NCBI GenBank assembly: GCA_964518305.1
Contig: CAZFDK010000035.1
Coordinates: forward strand, 1 to 27,013
DNA length: 27,013 nucleotides
Direction: 5' to 3'
Origin: Caribbeanibacter sp964518305
GTDB taxonomy: Bacteria > Gemmatimonadota > Gemmatimonadetes > Palauibacterales > Palauibacteraceae
The notes beneath the pieces were generated by a model, which saw nothing but the letters and a program-made list of their open reading frames with translations, was not told where the DNA came from and did not search any database. Of the stretch, positions 1-8,640 are shown piece by piece (position 1 is the stretch's first letter; the number at the start of each line of letters is the position of its first letter). The translations under genes and the position numbers were made by a program.

Positions 1-1161
1 GTGAACTCCACGCGTTCAACGCGGGAATCGCCGTACGGAGGTGCGACCCACTCCCAGACTCTCCGTCCGTCGAATGCGATCTCCACCACCCGGCCGGCCG
101 ATGACTCAGTGAGCAGGAGATTACCGTGCTCGAGCCGCTGCCGCTTGCCGCGAACGGTGGAATAGAAAGGTTCGGACCGCTCGGTCGGAAAGATCGTCCT
201 ATGTAAAGCGTGAGCGGCCGAACGGCGACGATCCGGCTAACGCCCCATATCTCACCCGCGAAGTGTCCCGTCCAGTCCGTTGTTGAAGACACCGACCCAC
301 CCGTCTCCGATCCAGTCGGGATCGCGGTGGCGGACGAACGGGTGCGAAGCGTAACGGTTGATTCGCCTCCCCTCGGAATCCACGACAAAAATAAAATTCT
401 GCTTTTTTGAAGAATACCTTAGGTTGTCAGCCTCGAAGAGTCGGGAGTAGTCTGCGAGGGAGTCGGAAAGAGGCTGAATGTCGATCAGTAATTATATCCT
501 TCCGCAGCCAAAATTGGACGTCCTAGGATGGCGCATGAGACCGGTCTCGTACATCAGATCGAGAACGTTCAGTCACTTCAAGACGCTGCCGTTCGGAGCG
601 ACGCACAGGATCTGGTCGTGGAAGACGGGGCCCGCAAGGCCCTGAAAGCCGTCGGGACGCGCCGGTATTCCGACCCGGGCCCGGCGAGTGCCCCCCGAAT
701 CCAGAACGATCCNNNNNNNNNNCGCCGCCGATCCGTCGTCCGAGCGCGCAACTTAGAACGTTACCCGCAGAAAGAGCGATCACCCTCATTCCCCGAGAAC
801 GTCCGGAGCAACGCTTAGAACAAAAGGAGATCGATCCACTGGTTGCTCCCCCCAGCTGCACTCGAAGCCTCCGAAGAAGCTCTAGTGACGCGCGGCCCCA
901 GATGCGCGGACACTCAAGACGCTAGATTTCCGCAAATCCGGAGGATGGGATCTCCCCCGTCCGCCAAGCGGATATCGCGGGTTCCGCGGAGCCAGACAGG
1001 GATCGCGCCCCAGACTCCATGATCCACCCTAGAGAAGACCACGCGCGGAAGAACATATTGAAACTGGAGTTGGAGATGTATCCCGAAGGAGCGAACGCCA
1101 CGACCAGTAACACCGGCCGACCCTCTCGCTCCGGGTACCACTCGGCGGGCCATGCCGACAT
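1..1161 (-). pseudogene. Decayed arylsulfotransferase-like (ASST) gene, tandem copy of the next gene, cut by the left edge
   Basis: No open frame covers this stretch, but the minus strand translated in pieces matches the intact ASST-like protein at 1188-2504 segment by segment and in order. Examples are a membrane-anchor like piece near 1018-1113 (FFRAWSSLGW versus YLERAWSQFQ), VARSDDG then SFWIRG around the N gap, FQGLAGPVFHDQILCVAPNG ending at about 578, DIQPLSDSLADY at about 450-485, HRDPDWIGDGWVGVFNN at about 275-325, and HGNLLLTESSAGRVVEI at about 60-130. The pieces lie in different frames. Shifts are needed near 650, 495, 253 and 205, and there is an in-frame TGA at 575-573. The 3' end continues beyond base 1. 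A start near 1161 is a guess. Genuine decay is the simplest reading; very poor local assembly is the alternative, since a 10-N gap lies inside. Confidence 0.75.
713..722. other. Assembly gap (10 N) inside the ASST-like pseudogene
   Basis: There are ten N. Read on the minus strand, the flank before the gap ends GGATCGGCGGCG and the flank after it starts GGATCGTTCTGG. Joining them on the shared GGATCG gives D-D-G-S-F-W-I-R-G, which aligns with D-D-G-T-F-W-I-P-G of the neighbouring intact paralogue. The gap therefore probably hides an overlap, with a few wrong bases at one contig end, and not missing sequence. Confidence 0.85.
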
Positions 1162-1187
1162 TCTCAGCTTCCCGGTCCCGAGCGCCT

Positions 1188-2504
1188 TCAAAGCGAATCG
1201 GTCGACGCGCACGGCCACGCTTCGACATCTTTTACGGTCAGTTCATGCCTGCTCGCCCGGTAAACCTCAGGTACGTGCACGTTATCGTAGGCGTCGTGGA
1301 TCCACTCCCAGGCCGTTTCCCCCCGATCCGTAACCTCCACGACCCGCCCGGCGGTCGTCTCGGTGATCAACATGTTCCCGTTTTTCAGCTGCTGCCAGCT
1401 GCCCCCGAAGTTGGAGAACAGGGGCGCTGACTCCGGAGTCGGAAATCGGACTTCAAGAGAATCCGTGTGCGGCTGGAGCGCGACGATACGGCTGCCGCCG
1501 AGCATGCTTCCGCGGAACGTGTCGTCCACGTTGTTGTCGAAAACCCCTATCCACCCGTCGCCCAAGAAATCCGGATCGTGCTGCGCGATGAACGGCCTGA
1601 AGGCAGACCACTTCACACGTCTCGTTTCTGGGTCCAGAACGAGGACCAGTTCGACATCCCGGAGCGAAATTAAGAGGTCCCCAGCTTCGAACATGGGGTA
1701 CTCCTCTGCCAGAGAGGCGCCGAGCGGTTCGACGTCATTCAGGTGTGTGACGTCTGAACTCCTATCCACGTCCTTCTTGACGATCAGACGCTGAAGATTG
1801 TTCTCGTAGAGCACGGACAGGATGTTGATCCTCTGTAGGACCTCACCGTTTTGAGACAGGTGAAGGAGAAAATTCTGGTGCCGCGGGCTCCCAAGCCCCG
1901 GGAACTGGGAGCGCCGCCCGGGATCGTCTGTGGAAAGGGTTCGGCCGGGAATCCAGAACGTGCCGTCGTCCGCTCGGCTCACTGCATGATGCCCTCCCGT
2001 CTCAGCCCGCCAGAGTACCCGGCTGCACGCGTCGGCCCGAACGGTGACGCCCCATAGGTTGAAGACAATGTCGCCGTTTGGGAACAAAAGCGAGCCCAGA
2101 GGATAGCGGGCCAGAGTGGAAGGTGGACGCGACGTATCTGTAAGAATCGAGGCTTCTCCGAACGTCCACCGGTGGATCAAATCTCCCCGGACATTGATCA
2201 ACGCGAACCCCGGCTCCCAACTCGAGCCGACAGTGTCCTTCCACATCGACGAGATTAAGGTGAGACCGTGCTGCAGGGCATCTCGGCGGGGCGCGCGCGC
2301 GCCGGTCCGGTCATGGGCGGAGACCTCTACGAAGCTCGGCACGTCCTCTCGGCCCAGATTCTGGAACTGACTCCAGGCCCTCTCGAGGTAGGGGCTGGGG
2401 AACCAGCCTACGCCTCGGGCGACGAATCCGTAGAGGACGGCCATCACGAACAGAGAGAGTCCGAATGCCACCTTGGAGACGGCATCGGACGGTGGCTTTT
2501 GCAT
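1188..2504 (-). CDS. Arylsulfotransferase-like (ASST family) membrane-anchored protein
   Basis: A 438-residue protein of the arylsulfotransferase/ASST beta-propeller type. Known members move sulfate between phenolic compounds in the periplasm; many relatives have no known substrate. Visible features are an N-terminal hydrophobic anchor (about residues 10-33) and then repeated propeller strands. The family-like conserved stretches are HHAVSRADDGTFW (about 172-184), VTHLNDVEPL (His about 254), QHDPDFLGDGWIGVFDNN (His about 309), GGSRIVAL (Arg about 339) and LKNGNMLITETTAGRVVEV (about 373-391). The start at 2504 is chosen over an ATG at 2609 because GAGGTGA lies just upstream and the longer form would overlap the preceding gene. 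It begins 5 bases after the yfhO-like gene ends, so the two are co-transcribed. A decayed second copy follows. The family is fairly sure; sulfate transfer is not shown. Confidence 0.75.
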   Translation of the reverse strand: MQKPPSDAVSKVAFGLSLFVMAVLYGFVARGVGWFPSPYLERAWSQFQNLGREDVPSFVEVSAHDRTGARAPRRDALQHGLTLISSMWKDTVGSSWEPGFALINVRGDLIHRWTFGEASILTDTSRPPSTLARYPLGSLLFPNGDIVFNLWGVTVRADACSRVLWRAETGGHHAVSRADDGTFWIPGRTLSTDDPGRRSQFPGLGSPRHQNFLLHLSQNGEVLQRINILSVLYENNLQRLIVKKDVDRSSDVTHLNDVEPLGASLAEEYPMFEAGDLLISLRDVELVLVLDPETRRVKWSAFRPFIAQHDPDFLGDGWIGVFDNNVDDTFRGSMLGGSRIVALQPHTDSLEVRFPTPESAPLFSNFGGSWQQLKNGNMLITETTAGRVVEVTDRGETAWEWIHDAYDNVHVPEVYRASRHELTVKDVEAWPCASTDSL

Positions 2505-2509
2505 CGAAG

Positions 2510-5111
2510 TCACCTCGACTCCCAACGACCGCCAACCGAGCCGGTCCGTATACGGCCCCAGCCCACTAAACCTCCGACTAGCAACACCAGGCTCGCGGCC
2601 GAGATCCAAATCCCCATTCGGAAGGGATACGAGGTATACCGGAAGATGACTTCCCGGTCACCGGCCTGCACGGGGACCGCCCGGAAGAAATAATTGGCGC
2701 GCAGGAGGGGGCGCCTCTCCCCATCCACGATTACGCGCCAACCGGGGTNNNNNNNNNNGGTAGTGAGTGTCGGTGAGGACGAGGAAGCCTGCCTCGGAGG
2801 GCTCGATCCTGATCCGCACCTCCTCGTCACCGTCCCGCACGATTTCAGCCCTTGAGTTCAGACTCGATGCCCTCCCACCTCTCGTGAGCTCCACGTCGTC
2901 GCCAGTCATGCCCCGCGGCAAATTCGCGGGCTCGAACACCCCTCTCTTCGTCCGGGATCTCAAGCTACTTGAGGTGTTGAGATCGGTACCCGCAGCGAGA
3001 TCGAACTCTGAGCGACCTTTGGCCCATCGCCGCAGCCTATCAGGAGCTCGACCTGCAGAGTCCCCAAGCAAGGCAACCGGCATCTCCCCTCTGCGGGTCG
3101 GATCGAGAGCAGCGGTGAGCGCCGCACCCTCATCACTGTAGAAGCGACCCTTCGCCACGTATGCCCTCGGAAGCGGGGACTTCAACTCGTACACGGCTCC
3201 GGGGATGGAATCGAGTCGGACCCGGCTCGCATAGTGCTCTCCACCGAAATCCTCCGGGCTGTACAGATACTTCACGCTGTTCAGTTCGAGCAGACGCCAG
3301 CGCAACGCTACAGGCAGCTTCCCGAACATCTCTTCCTGCAATTCCGAGCGCCGCAGATGAATGGCATCCCGGGAATCTACCGTCAGAATGTCATAGAGGA
3401 CCCCCACGTTTGGCTGGAGAGTGTTCTGAACGACCCATTTTTGCGTGACCCTCGGGAGGTCCGCGAGCACATAGTGCTCTCCGGCGTGCTCGTTGAACGG
3501 GGAAGCGCGATAACGTTGCCGGGAACGCAGCTCTTCCATCGGCAGCATTCTGGAGACGCGTGCAGGCTGTCGGTAGAAGCCAGGCTCTACCAGCGGGACC
3601 AGATGGCGATGCGCGAGCCAGAAGTCCACCGAAACCAGTAGTATGATCAAGCTCGCAAACACCGTCTCTCTCAGAGGACCTCGCCGGTAAACGAAAATCA
3701 CAACGACGGACGCGGCCACGAGGACAGCCAGCTCGTCAAGAGTTCCCGACCACGTCTGGTAGGCGAAGTCCACGTGGCGTGCCACTGGCCCACCGGCGAA
3801 AAGCTTCTGGATGAGCTCTCGGGCCCTCTCGCCCTGGAACTTCCAGACGACATTCACTCCCACGAGGATGGTCGCGAGTGCGACAGCTGGTTTCATGGCC
3901 CAATTTAGCCTCGATGTCCGGTCGCGGAGGACGGAGAAACCGTGCGCCGTCAACACCGAAAACGAGAAGCCCGTGAGGAAAAAGAACTTCTCGGGGTAGC
4001 GAAACGCGCTCATGCCGGGCACGAATTCGCGCGCTGTTGCGAAGACGGGCGTGTGGCGACCCAGAGTCAGCACAAGGCCGAGGCCGGCCGCGACGGCCCA
4101 GAACACGACCTCGGATCTACGATCGCTGTCCCCGGCTGCAAAGACCGCGAGGACGGTCGCGACAATGCCGAGGTAGATAGACAGGAGCCATGGCGGGTCC
4201 TCAACTAGCTGGATCTTGTGACCGTACCGATAGACAGGGTCGCTGAAGTCGTTTGGGAAGCCGAGGTGCAGCAATCGCACTGGATCGAGTGAGTAGGTGG
4301 CGGCTTCCTCTAACCCGAGACCGGTGGCTCGTGTCGAGTCGGCCACCATCCTCAGGGTGGGAAGCAACTGTACAGCGGCCAGTGCCGCCACGGCCACAGC
4401 AGCTCCCGTGAGCGTGAGCGCTACGGTCTTCCAGCTCCACCGGCTCCCGGTCCGGACGTGTGTCCAGAGGACGCCAAACGCGCTGCTCAGGGCCGCAGCC
4501 ATTAGGAAGGTATAGGGCGCACCGGCGAGAAAGGCGAGCAGATGCACAGTAACAAGGGCAGCGAAGGTCCTCGGACGCGGACCACGGAGGTGCCATATCA
4601 GCGTCGCGAGCATGAGTGGAGCCCAGGCGGCAGTCTTGAGGACGTTGAGCAGATTGGTGAGCGACACTAGATAGCCGCCCAACATGAACGTGACGGCCCC
4701 GATCCAGCTCGCCGCTTGCGAATGGCGCAGCTGACGGCAGAGTAGGTAGTTTCCGACGCCCGCGAGTAGCACATGCACGGCGAGGAGCCAGTTGAAGCCG
4801 CTCAGGAAGGGAACGGCGGCGTGCAACCAGTGGGGAGGATAAAAGACGCCAGATTGAAAGTTGGCCAGAAAGGGGAGTCCGGTGGACAGAAAAGGCGTCC
4901 AGAGCGGAAGATCCCCCTCCCTTAGCGCCTGCCAGAGGATCCTCGACTGGGGCAGGAAGAACACCTGGATGTCTCGGACGAAGGGCACGCCCTGCAGGGT
5001 GACGAGCTCGTAGAGGAAGGAGATACCGAGCAACAGAAGCAAGAGCAGGGGCACTAGTTCCCCGCTGAGGATTCGTCTCAGAGCTCCTCTTATTCTCAGG
5101 TCCAGATTCAT
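2510..5111 (-). CDS. YfhO-family polytopic membrane protein, interrupted by an N gap
   Basis: A large membrane protein, about 862 residues once the gap is closed. YfhO-family proteins are GT-C-like glycosyltransferases; the Bacillus member decorates teichoic acid and the substrate here is unknown. The start of the mature fold shows the family pattern: a hydrophobic helix, then FVRDIQVFFLPQ, PLWTPFLSTGLPFL and FQSGVFYPPHWL near residues 45-105. About a dozen hydrophobic segments follow, then a soluble part and a last helix. The C-terminal hallmark PGWRVIVDGERRPLLRANY lies after the gap in another frame and ends at a TGA at 2510. The frame that simply reads through the N to 2658 is therefore an artefact. 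The start at 5111 has AGGAGG about 13 bases upstream, slightly far. It is the first gene of an operon with the ASST-like genes. Confidence 0.85.
2749..2758. other. Assembly gap (10 N) inside the yfhO-like gene
   Basis: There are ten N. On the minus strand the left flank ends CACTACC and the right flank begins ACCCCGGTTGG. Merging on the shared ACC gives CAC TAC CCC GGT TGG, that is H-Y-P-G-W, the usual YfhO-family C-terminal motif. This also makes the whole gene a multiple of three (2589 bases from 5111 to 2510). The gap is most likely a small unmerged overlap. Confidence 0.9.
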
Positions 5112-5213
5112 GCTGGGTAGATTTCCTCCTTCCGCCCGTTCGAACCTTCGTCGCTCCGGAACCGGAACTTCCCGTTTCCGGCCCACGCCTCACGTCCTCG
5201 TCCTTAGAGAAGC

Positions 5214-5252
5214 CCCAAAATAGGAAAGGGCGAGGGTACGATACCCTCGCCC
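5214..5252 (-). terminator. Rho-independent terminator of the pilA-like gene
   Basis: There is a perfect 11-bp inverted repeat, GGGCGAGGGTA at 5228-5238 and TACCCTCGCCC at 5242-5252, with a 3-base loop. Read in the pilin direction it is followed by the T-rich run TTTCCTATTTT. It lies about 55 bases after the pilin stop codon, so pilA is probably transcribed on its own and insulated from the yfhO-like operon. Confidence 0.85.
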
Positions 5253-5305
5253 TCGCCCTCCCGCGCGGGCTAATGCCGCGCTACAGCTGTCCCAAAGTCA
5301 AGTGG

Positions 5306-5752
5306 TCAGCAGTCTCCGCCGTCCTGGGTCACCTCGCCGTTCGTCGAGCCACCCGTGGTATCGCCCACGGTCACGCCGAAGCAGTTCGTGGACTGCGAGT
5401 GAGTGGCAGAGGCGACGTAGCCGCCGTTCTGAAGCGTGATTCCCATGTTACCCACGCCGACACCCGAGGACGGCCGGAACTGGACCGTAGTCGAATCAGA
5501 GCTGTTTGTCGAGATGCTGTTGGCGTACTGATTGTAATTCGCGAAGTGCCCCTCCTGGGCGGTCATCAGGTTCCGGACGTCGCTCTTCGCGGTGGCATCG
5601 TACGCCTTCTCCTTCGTGCTGCTGAACTGCGGGATGGCGATCGCGGCCAGGATGCCGATGATCACAACCACGATGAGCAGCTCGATGAGCGTGAATCCGT
5701 CCGAGTCGTCGACGCGCGCCGCATTCGCCAGGCGCTGGAGCTTGGTAAGCAT
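5306..5752 (-). CDS. pilA: Type IV major pilin (PilA-like prepilin)
   Basis: A 148-residue prepilin. The N-terminus has a 19-residue charged leader ending in Gly19, then Phe20 and the hydrophobic helix FTLIELLIVVVIIGILAAIA, with the conserved Glu at mature position 5. This is the site for cleavage and N-methylation by a prepilin peptidase, which is not in this window. The C-terminal half is Ser/Thr/Gly-rich. It has two cysteines, Cys124 and the last residue Cys148, which fit the usual disulfide-closed D-loop. The start at 5752 follows AGGAGG by 7 bases; longer upstream frames are not credible because they would bury the leader. It stands alone with its own terminator and a sigma-54-like promoter, as expected for a highly expressed pilus subunit. 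A type II pseudopilin is possible but less likely next to pilB, pilT and pilMNOPQ. Confidence 0.92.
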   Translation of the reverse strand: MLTKLQRLANAARVDDSDGFTLIELLIVVVIIGILAAIAIPQFSSTKEKAYDATAKSDVRNLMTAQEGHFANYNQYANSISTNSSDSTTVQFRPSSGVGVGNMGITLQNGGYVASATHSQSTNCFGVTVGDTTGGSTNGEVTQDGGDC

Positions 5753-6163
5753 TCTCGTCCTCCTGTTGGGTAGGACCGGTTCTGGGTTCGGGGGCCGTCC
5801 TTCCTGGTCGGCCCGTCGTCTTGCGCCATGGTAATGGGGCAACCGCCGTTCCAGCCGCCCGGGCCCGTCACAACCCCCGTGACCAAAGTATGATCGCCGC
5901 GTTGCCGGTGATCGGAGGACGGATATTCGATTGCATTCTGCGCCGGTGGTCGTCTTCTGCAAGACCGAGTCCCAGCGTGGACATTCGCTTTCACGGCAGT
6001 GTCAACCCGCGTACAGGGAAGCCGTGGCTCCGGGAAGATGACGAGTGGTCCAGGGAGGGGCCGCCAGATACACCGAAGCCCACGGGGAGGAGCTCCCGCG
6101 GGCTGTGGCAAAGAGGGGTCGGAAAAGCCGAACAGCTGACTGCCGGGGCGCTTCGTCAGGCCG
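5753..6163. other. Intergenic region between pilQ and pilA (pilA leader and promoter)
   Basis: This stretch of 411 bases has no credible gene. Translations on both strands are Arg/Pro-rich and lack family patterns. It carries the pilin ribosome binding site (AGGAGG next to 5752) and the sigma-54-like element at 5839-5853. Only a weak 4-bp hairpin (TCGG, 5-base loop, CCGA, near 6115-6130) is seen after pilQ, so no convincing pilQ terminator was found. Confidence 0.6.
5839..5853 (-). promoter_or_regulatory. Candidate sigma-54 (-24/-12) promoter for pilA
   Basis: On the minus strand the sequence reads TGGAACGGCGGTTGC. It has GG and GC exactly 10 bases apart and matches TGGCAC-N5-TTGC at nearly all key positions. 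Transcription would start about 12 bases downstream, giving a leader of roughly 75 bases to the pilin start at 5752. Sigma-54 control of pilA through PilS/PilR is known in several bacteria; no PilSR genes are in this window. Confidence 0.45.
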
Positions 6164-8155
6164 TCAGCGTCCGGAGGAGCCGCTCGGGGCGTCCGCCGCC
6201 GGCATGGCCCCGCTCCCGGCCGTCCCGACGATGCGGGGCGTGACCAGGATAATCAGGTCCTGCTTCCGCTCGGTCTCCTGGGTGGTCTTGAACAGGTTGC
6301 CCAGCAGCGGGAGATCCATGAGCAGGGGGATGCCGCTCTCGGCGCGGCTCACGTCGCTCAGGGTGAGCCCGCCAAAGGCGCCCGTCTCACCGTCGTCCAG
6401 CAGGAGCCGCGTGTCCGCCTCCTGCGTGTCGAAGGAGACCCCGATGTCGCCGCCGGCCTCGGCGATCCCGGACCGCTCGGCGTGCAGGTCGAGAAGGATC
6501 TGGTTGTTGTTCGTGACGTGAGGCGTGGCCTCGAGGATGATGCCCGTCTCCTCGAACTGGACGTTGACCTGCGCCTGCTGCAGCTGGGCCTGCTGCTCCA
6601 GGACCCGGATCGGCACCCGCTGGCCCACCTGAATCCGCGCCTGCTGGTTGTCCACGACCTTGACCGAGGGCGTGGCCTGGATGTCGGAGAGCTGCTCGGT
6701 CTGGAGCGCCTCCAGGAACGTGGTCAGCGAGAATCCGCCGAAGACCGTGTTGGCCAGGATCTCCAGCGCCGGCGCCGGGAGGTCGGCGTTCGCGTTGCCC
6801 GTCGCGGCCAGCGCGTCTCCCCCCAGGTCCACGGCGAAGGGCACGCGCTGCTGCTGCTGCTGCCGCTCGCCCGGTGGCACGCCGCCCGCCGGGACCGGCT
6901 GGTTGAACCCGGTAGCGCCCTCGTCGTCCTTCAGGTCGTACTGGATGCCCAGGGCGTTGGTCTGCGTTCGGTTGACGAAGATGATCTTGGCCTCGATGGC
7001 CACCTGCGCCGTCCGCTGGTCCAGCACGTTCACCAGCGAGTCCATCCGGGTCACCGTGGACGGCACATCCGTGGCGATGACCGAGTTCGTGCCCTCGTAG
7101 GCCACGACCTGGCCGCGACCCTCGCTCGCGATGTCGGTGAGAGCCTCCGCCACCGACTCCGCGTCAGCGTAGTTGATGCGGAACACGCGGGTCTCGGTCT
7201 GGAGCGTGTCCCGGCTGCGGAGGGCGGCCATCTCGTCCACGACGATGATCCCGCTCTCCAGGCGCTCCCACCCGAGTCCCTGCGAGGCGAGGATGGCGTC
7301 CAGCGCCTCGTCCCAGGGCTTGTTCTCGATGGTGATGCCGCGCACGGTCTGCTCGGCCGCCGCCGGGCTCGGCACCATGGAGACGCCGGCGAACTCCGAG
7401 AAGCCCGCCAGGACATCCTGCACCGTGGCCTGGTCGTAGGACACCGTGATCCGCGGGACCCGCTGCTGCTGTGACCGCTGCGCCCGGGCCGATCCGGTGA
7501 CGCTGATCTCCTCCACGTCGTCGGCCGCCTCGGCCGCCTCCCTGCCGGACGTCGGAATGGTGACACCGTCGTCCGGGGAGGCCGACGCCGTCCGGGCGGT
7601 CGGATCCGGCACCTCGTCGGGCGACTGCTCCATCGCCCCCGAGCCCGTGCTCCAGGCCTGGAAGCTGCCGGCGGGGTTCGCGAAGCGGATCTTCACCACT
7701 CCGTTCGCGCGATCCACGCGGTAGTCGGGCCGCCGGGTGAGCTCGAAGACCAGCCGGACGACCCCGTCGCGGAACTGGCTCGTCCGCAGACGGACGATCC
7801 CGCCCCGGCCCACGGAGTAGTTCATGCGCGAGAGCGCGTGGCTCGCCTGCTTCAGGTCCATCACCAGACGCGTGGGGTCCGAGAGCAGGAAGTCCTGCAC
7901 GCTGCTCTCCGCGCCGGCCGCGATGGCGATCACCGTCTCGGAGCCCTCGGACGTGACCCGCACGGATCTCACCGCCGGCGCGTCGTCGTTGCCCCTGTCG
8001 GGCGCCACCGCCGATCCGGCGGCCGGTGCCACCGCGTGCGCCAGCGATCCGGAGACGGGAGCCGCCTCCTCAGCGTCCTCCGGGCCCGCGCCCGCCAGTC
8101 CGGCCGCCGCGATCGCGACCGATACGAGGGCGGAAGTGAGGTGTTGTGCGATCAT
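6164..8155 (-). CDS. pilQ: Type IV pilus secretin PilQ
   Basis: A 663-residue outer-membrane secretin, the pore through which the pilus leaves the cell. In order it shows a Sec signal peptide (about 1-24), one AMIN domain for peptidoglycan binding (about 62-157), and a low-complexity linker. Then come an STN/N0-like domain (about 235-308), an N1 secretin_N domain (about 322-385, FRINYADAESVAEAL), and the C-terminal secretin domain (about 390-645). The secretin signature is clear: VGQRVPIRV near 510, ILEATPHV near 540, and SGIPLLMDLPLLGNLFK near 607-623. A short Gln run (about 432-436) and a Gln-rich stretch near 520-530 are minor oddities. There is only one AMIN domain, fewer than in some PilQ proteins. 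Its ATG overlaps the pilP stop by 4 bases, so it is the last gene of the pilMNOPQ operon. Confidence 0.95.
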   Translation of the reverse strand: MIAQHLTSALVSVAIAAAGLAGAGPEDAEEAAPVSGSLAHAVAPAAGSAVAPDRGNDDAPAVRSVRVTSEGSETVIAIAAGAESSVQDFLLSDPTRLVMDLKQASHALSRMNYSVGRGGIVRLRTSQFRDGVVRLVFELTRRPDYRVDRANGVVKIRFANPAGSFQAWSTGSGAMEQSPDEVPDPTARTASASPDDGVTIPTSGREAAEAADDVEEISVTGSARAQRSQQQRVPRITVSYDQATVQDVLAGFSEFAGVSMVPSPAAAEQTVRGITIENKPWDEALDAILASQGLGWERLESGIIVVDEMAALRSRDTLQTETRVFRINYADAESVAEALTDIASEGRGQVVAYEGTNSVIATDVPSTVTRMDSLVNVLDQRTAQVAIEAKIIFVNRTQTNALGIQYDLKDDEGATGFNQPVPAGGVPPGERQQQQQRVPFAVDLGGDALAATGNANADLPAPALEILANTVFGGFSLTTFLEALQTEQLSDIQATPSVKVVDNQQARIQVGQRVPIRVLEQQAQLQQAQVNVQFEETGIILEATPHVTNNNQILLDLHAERSGIAEAGGDIGVSFDTQEADTRLLLDDGETGAFGGLTLSDVSRAESGIPLLMDLPLLGNLFKTTQETERKQDLIILVTPRIVGTAGSGAMPAADAPSGSSGR

Positions 8156-8640
8156 TGGGAAGACTCCTCGTCTTGCTTGAGCCGGAGAACGACGTTCCGG
8201 TCACGTCCGTATCCCTGCACGGTGAAGATCGCCCGGCGGGGCTCCACGCGGTCCAGACGGGCGAAGCCCACCGAGTCGCCGACACGCAGGCGGTACCGGG
8301 CGCCGGTGCTGGGATCCACGAGCACCACGATGCTCCCTCCGCCCTCTCCGCCGTACAGGATCCCCGACAGGGAGAGCTCGTCCAGCCTCGGGCCCGTCGA
8401 CTCGAAGGACTGCATCGGGCTGAACGGGTCCCGCCGCCCCTGCTCGGGATAGGCGAAGACCTCCCGCCGGTACTCGACCGTATCCGACGACGAAGCCGCC
8501 GCGGAGCTGTCCGTTGCCGCGGCGGCCGTGTCGGCCTGCTGGGCCGGGCCCGACCGGGGGATCGCCAGAGCCAGGGCGACCGCGGCACAGGCGAGCGCCG
8601 CGGAGGCAAAGCCGCTCGTGTCTGCCGCGCGCCTCGTCAT
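8152..8640 (-). CDS. pilP: PilP-like pilus assembly protein
   Basis: A 162-residue periplasmic protein, identified by its place between pilO and pilQ and by its sequence. PilP links the inner-membrane PilMNO platform to the secretin. It has an N-terminal hydrophobic signal (about 8-30) without a convincing lipobox, although classical PilP is a lipoprotein, so it may be anchored by the uncleaved helix or released. A disordered Ala/Ser-rich stretch follows. The motif GRRDPFSPM (about 68-76) is typical of PilP proteins just ahead of the small beta domain (LSLSGILYG, then YRLRVGDSVGFARLDRV). It overlaps pilO and pilQ by 4 bases on each side, indicating translational coupling. Confidence 0.88.
   Translation of the reverse strand: MTRRAADTSGFASAALACAAVALALAIPRSGPAQQADTAAAATDSSAAASSSDTVEYRREVFAYPEQGRRDPFSPMQSFESTGPRLDELSLSGILYGGEGGGSIVVLVDPSTGARYRLRVGDSVGFARLDRVEPRRAIFTVQGYGRDRNVVLRLKQDEESSQ

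Noticed and set aside
914..1228. Two 98-104 codon minus-strand frames upstream of the N gap taken as independent small genes
   Set aside because: Part of one aligns with the membrane anchor of the ASST-like paralogue, so they are better explained as pseudogene pieces.
2658..2757. C-terminus of the yfhO-like protein read straight through the N gap to 2658
   Set aside because: The gap length is arbitrary. The frame ending at 2510 restores the YfhO C-terminal motif and last transmembrane helix.
6110..6135. Possible terminator after pilQ
   Set aside because: Only a 4-bp stem with an interrupted T-run.
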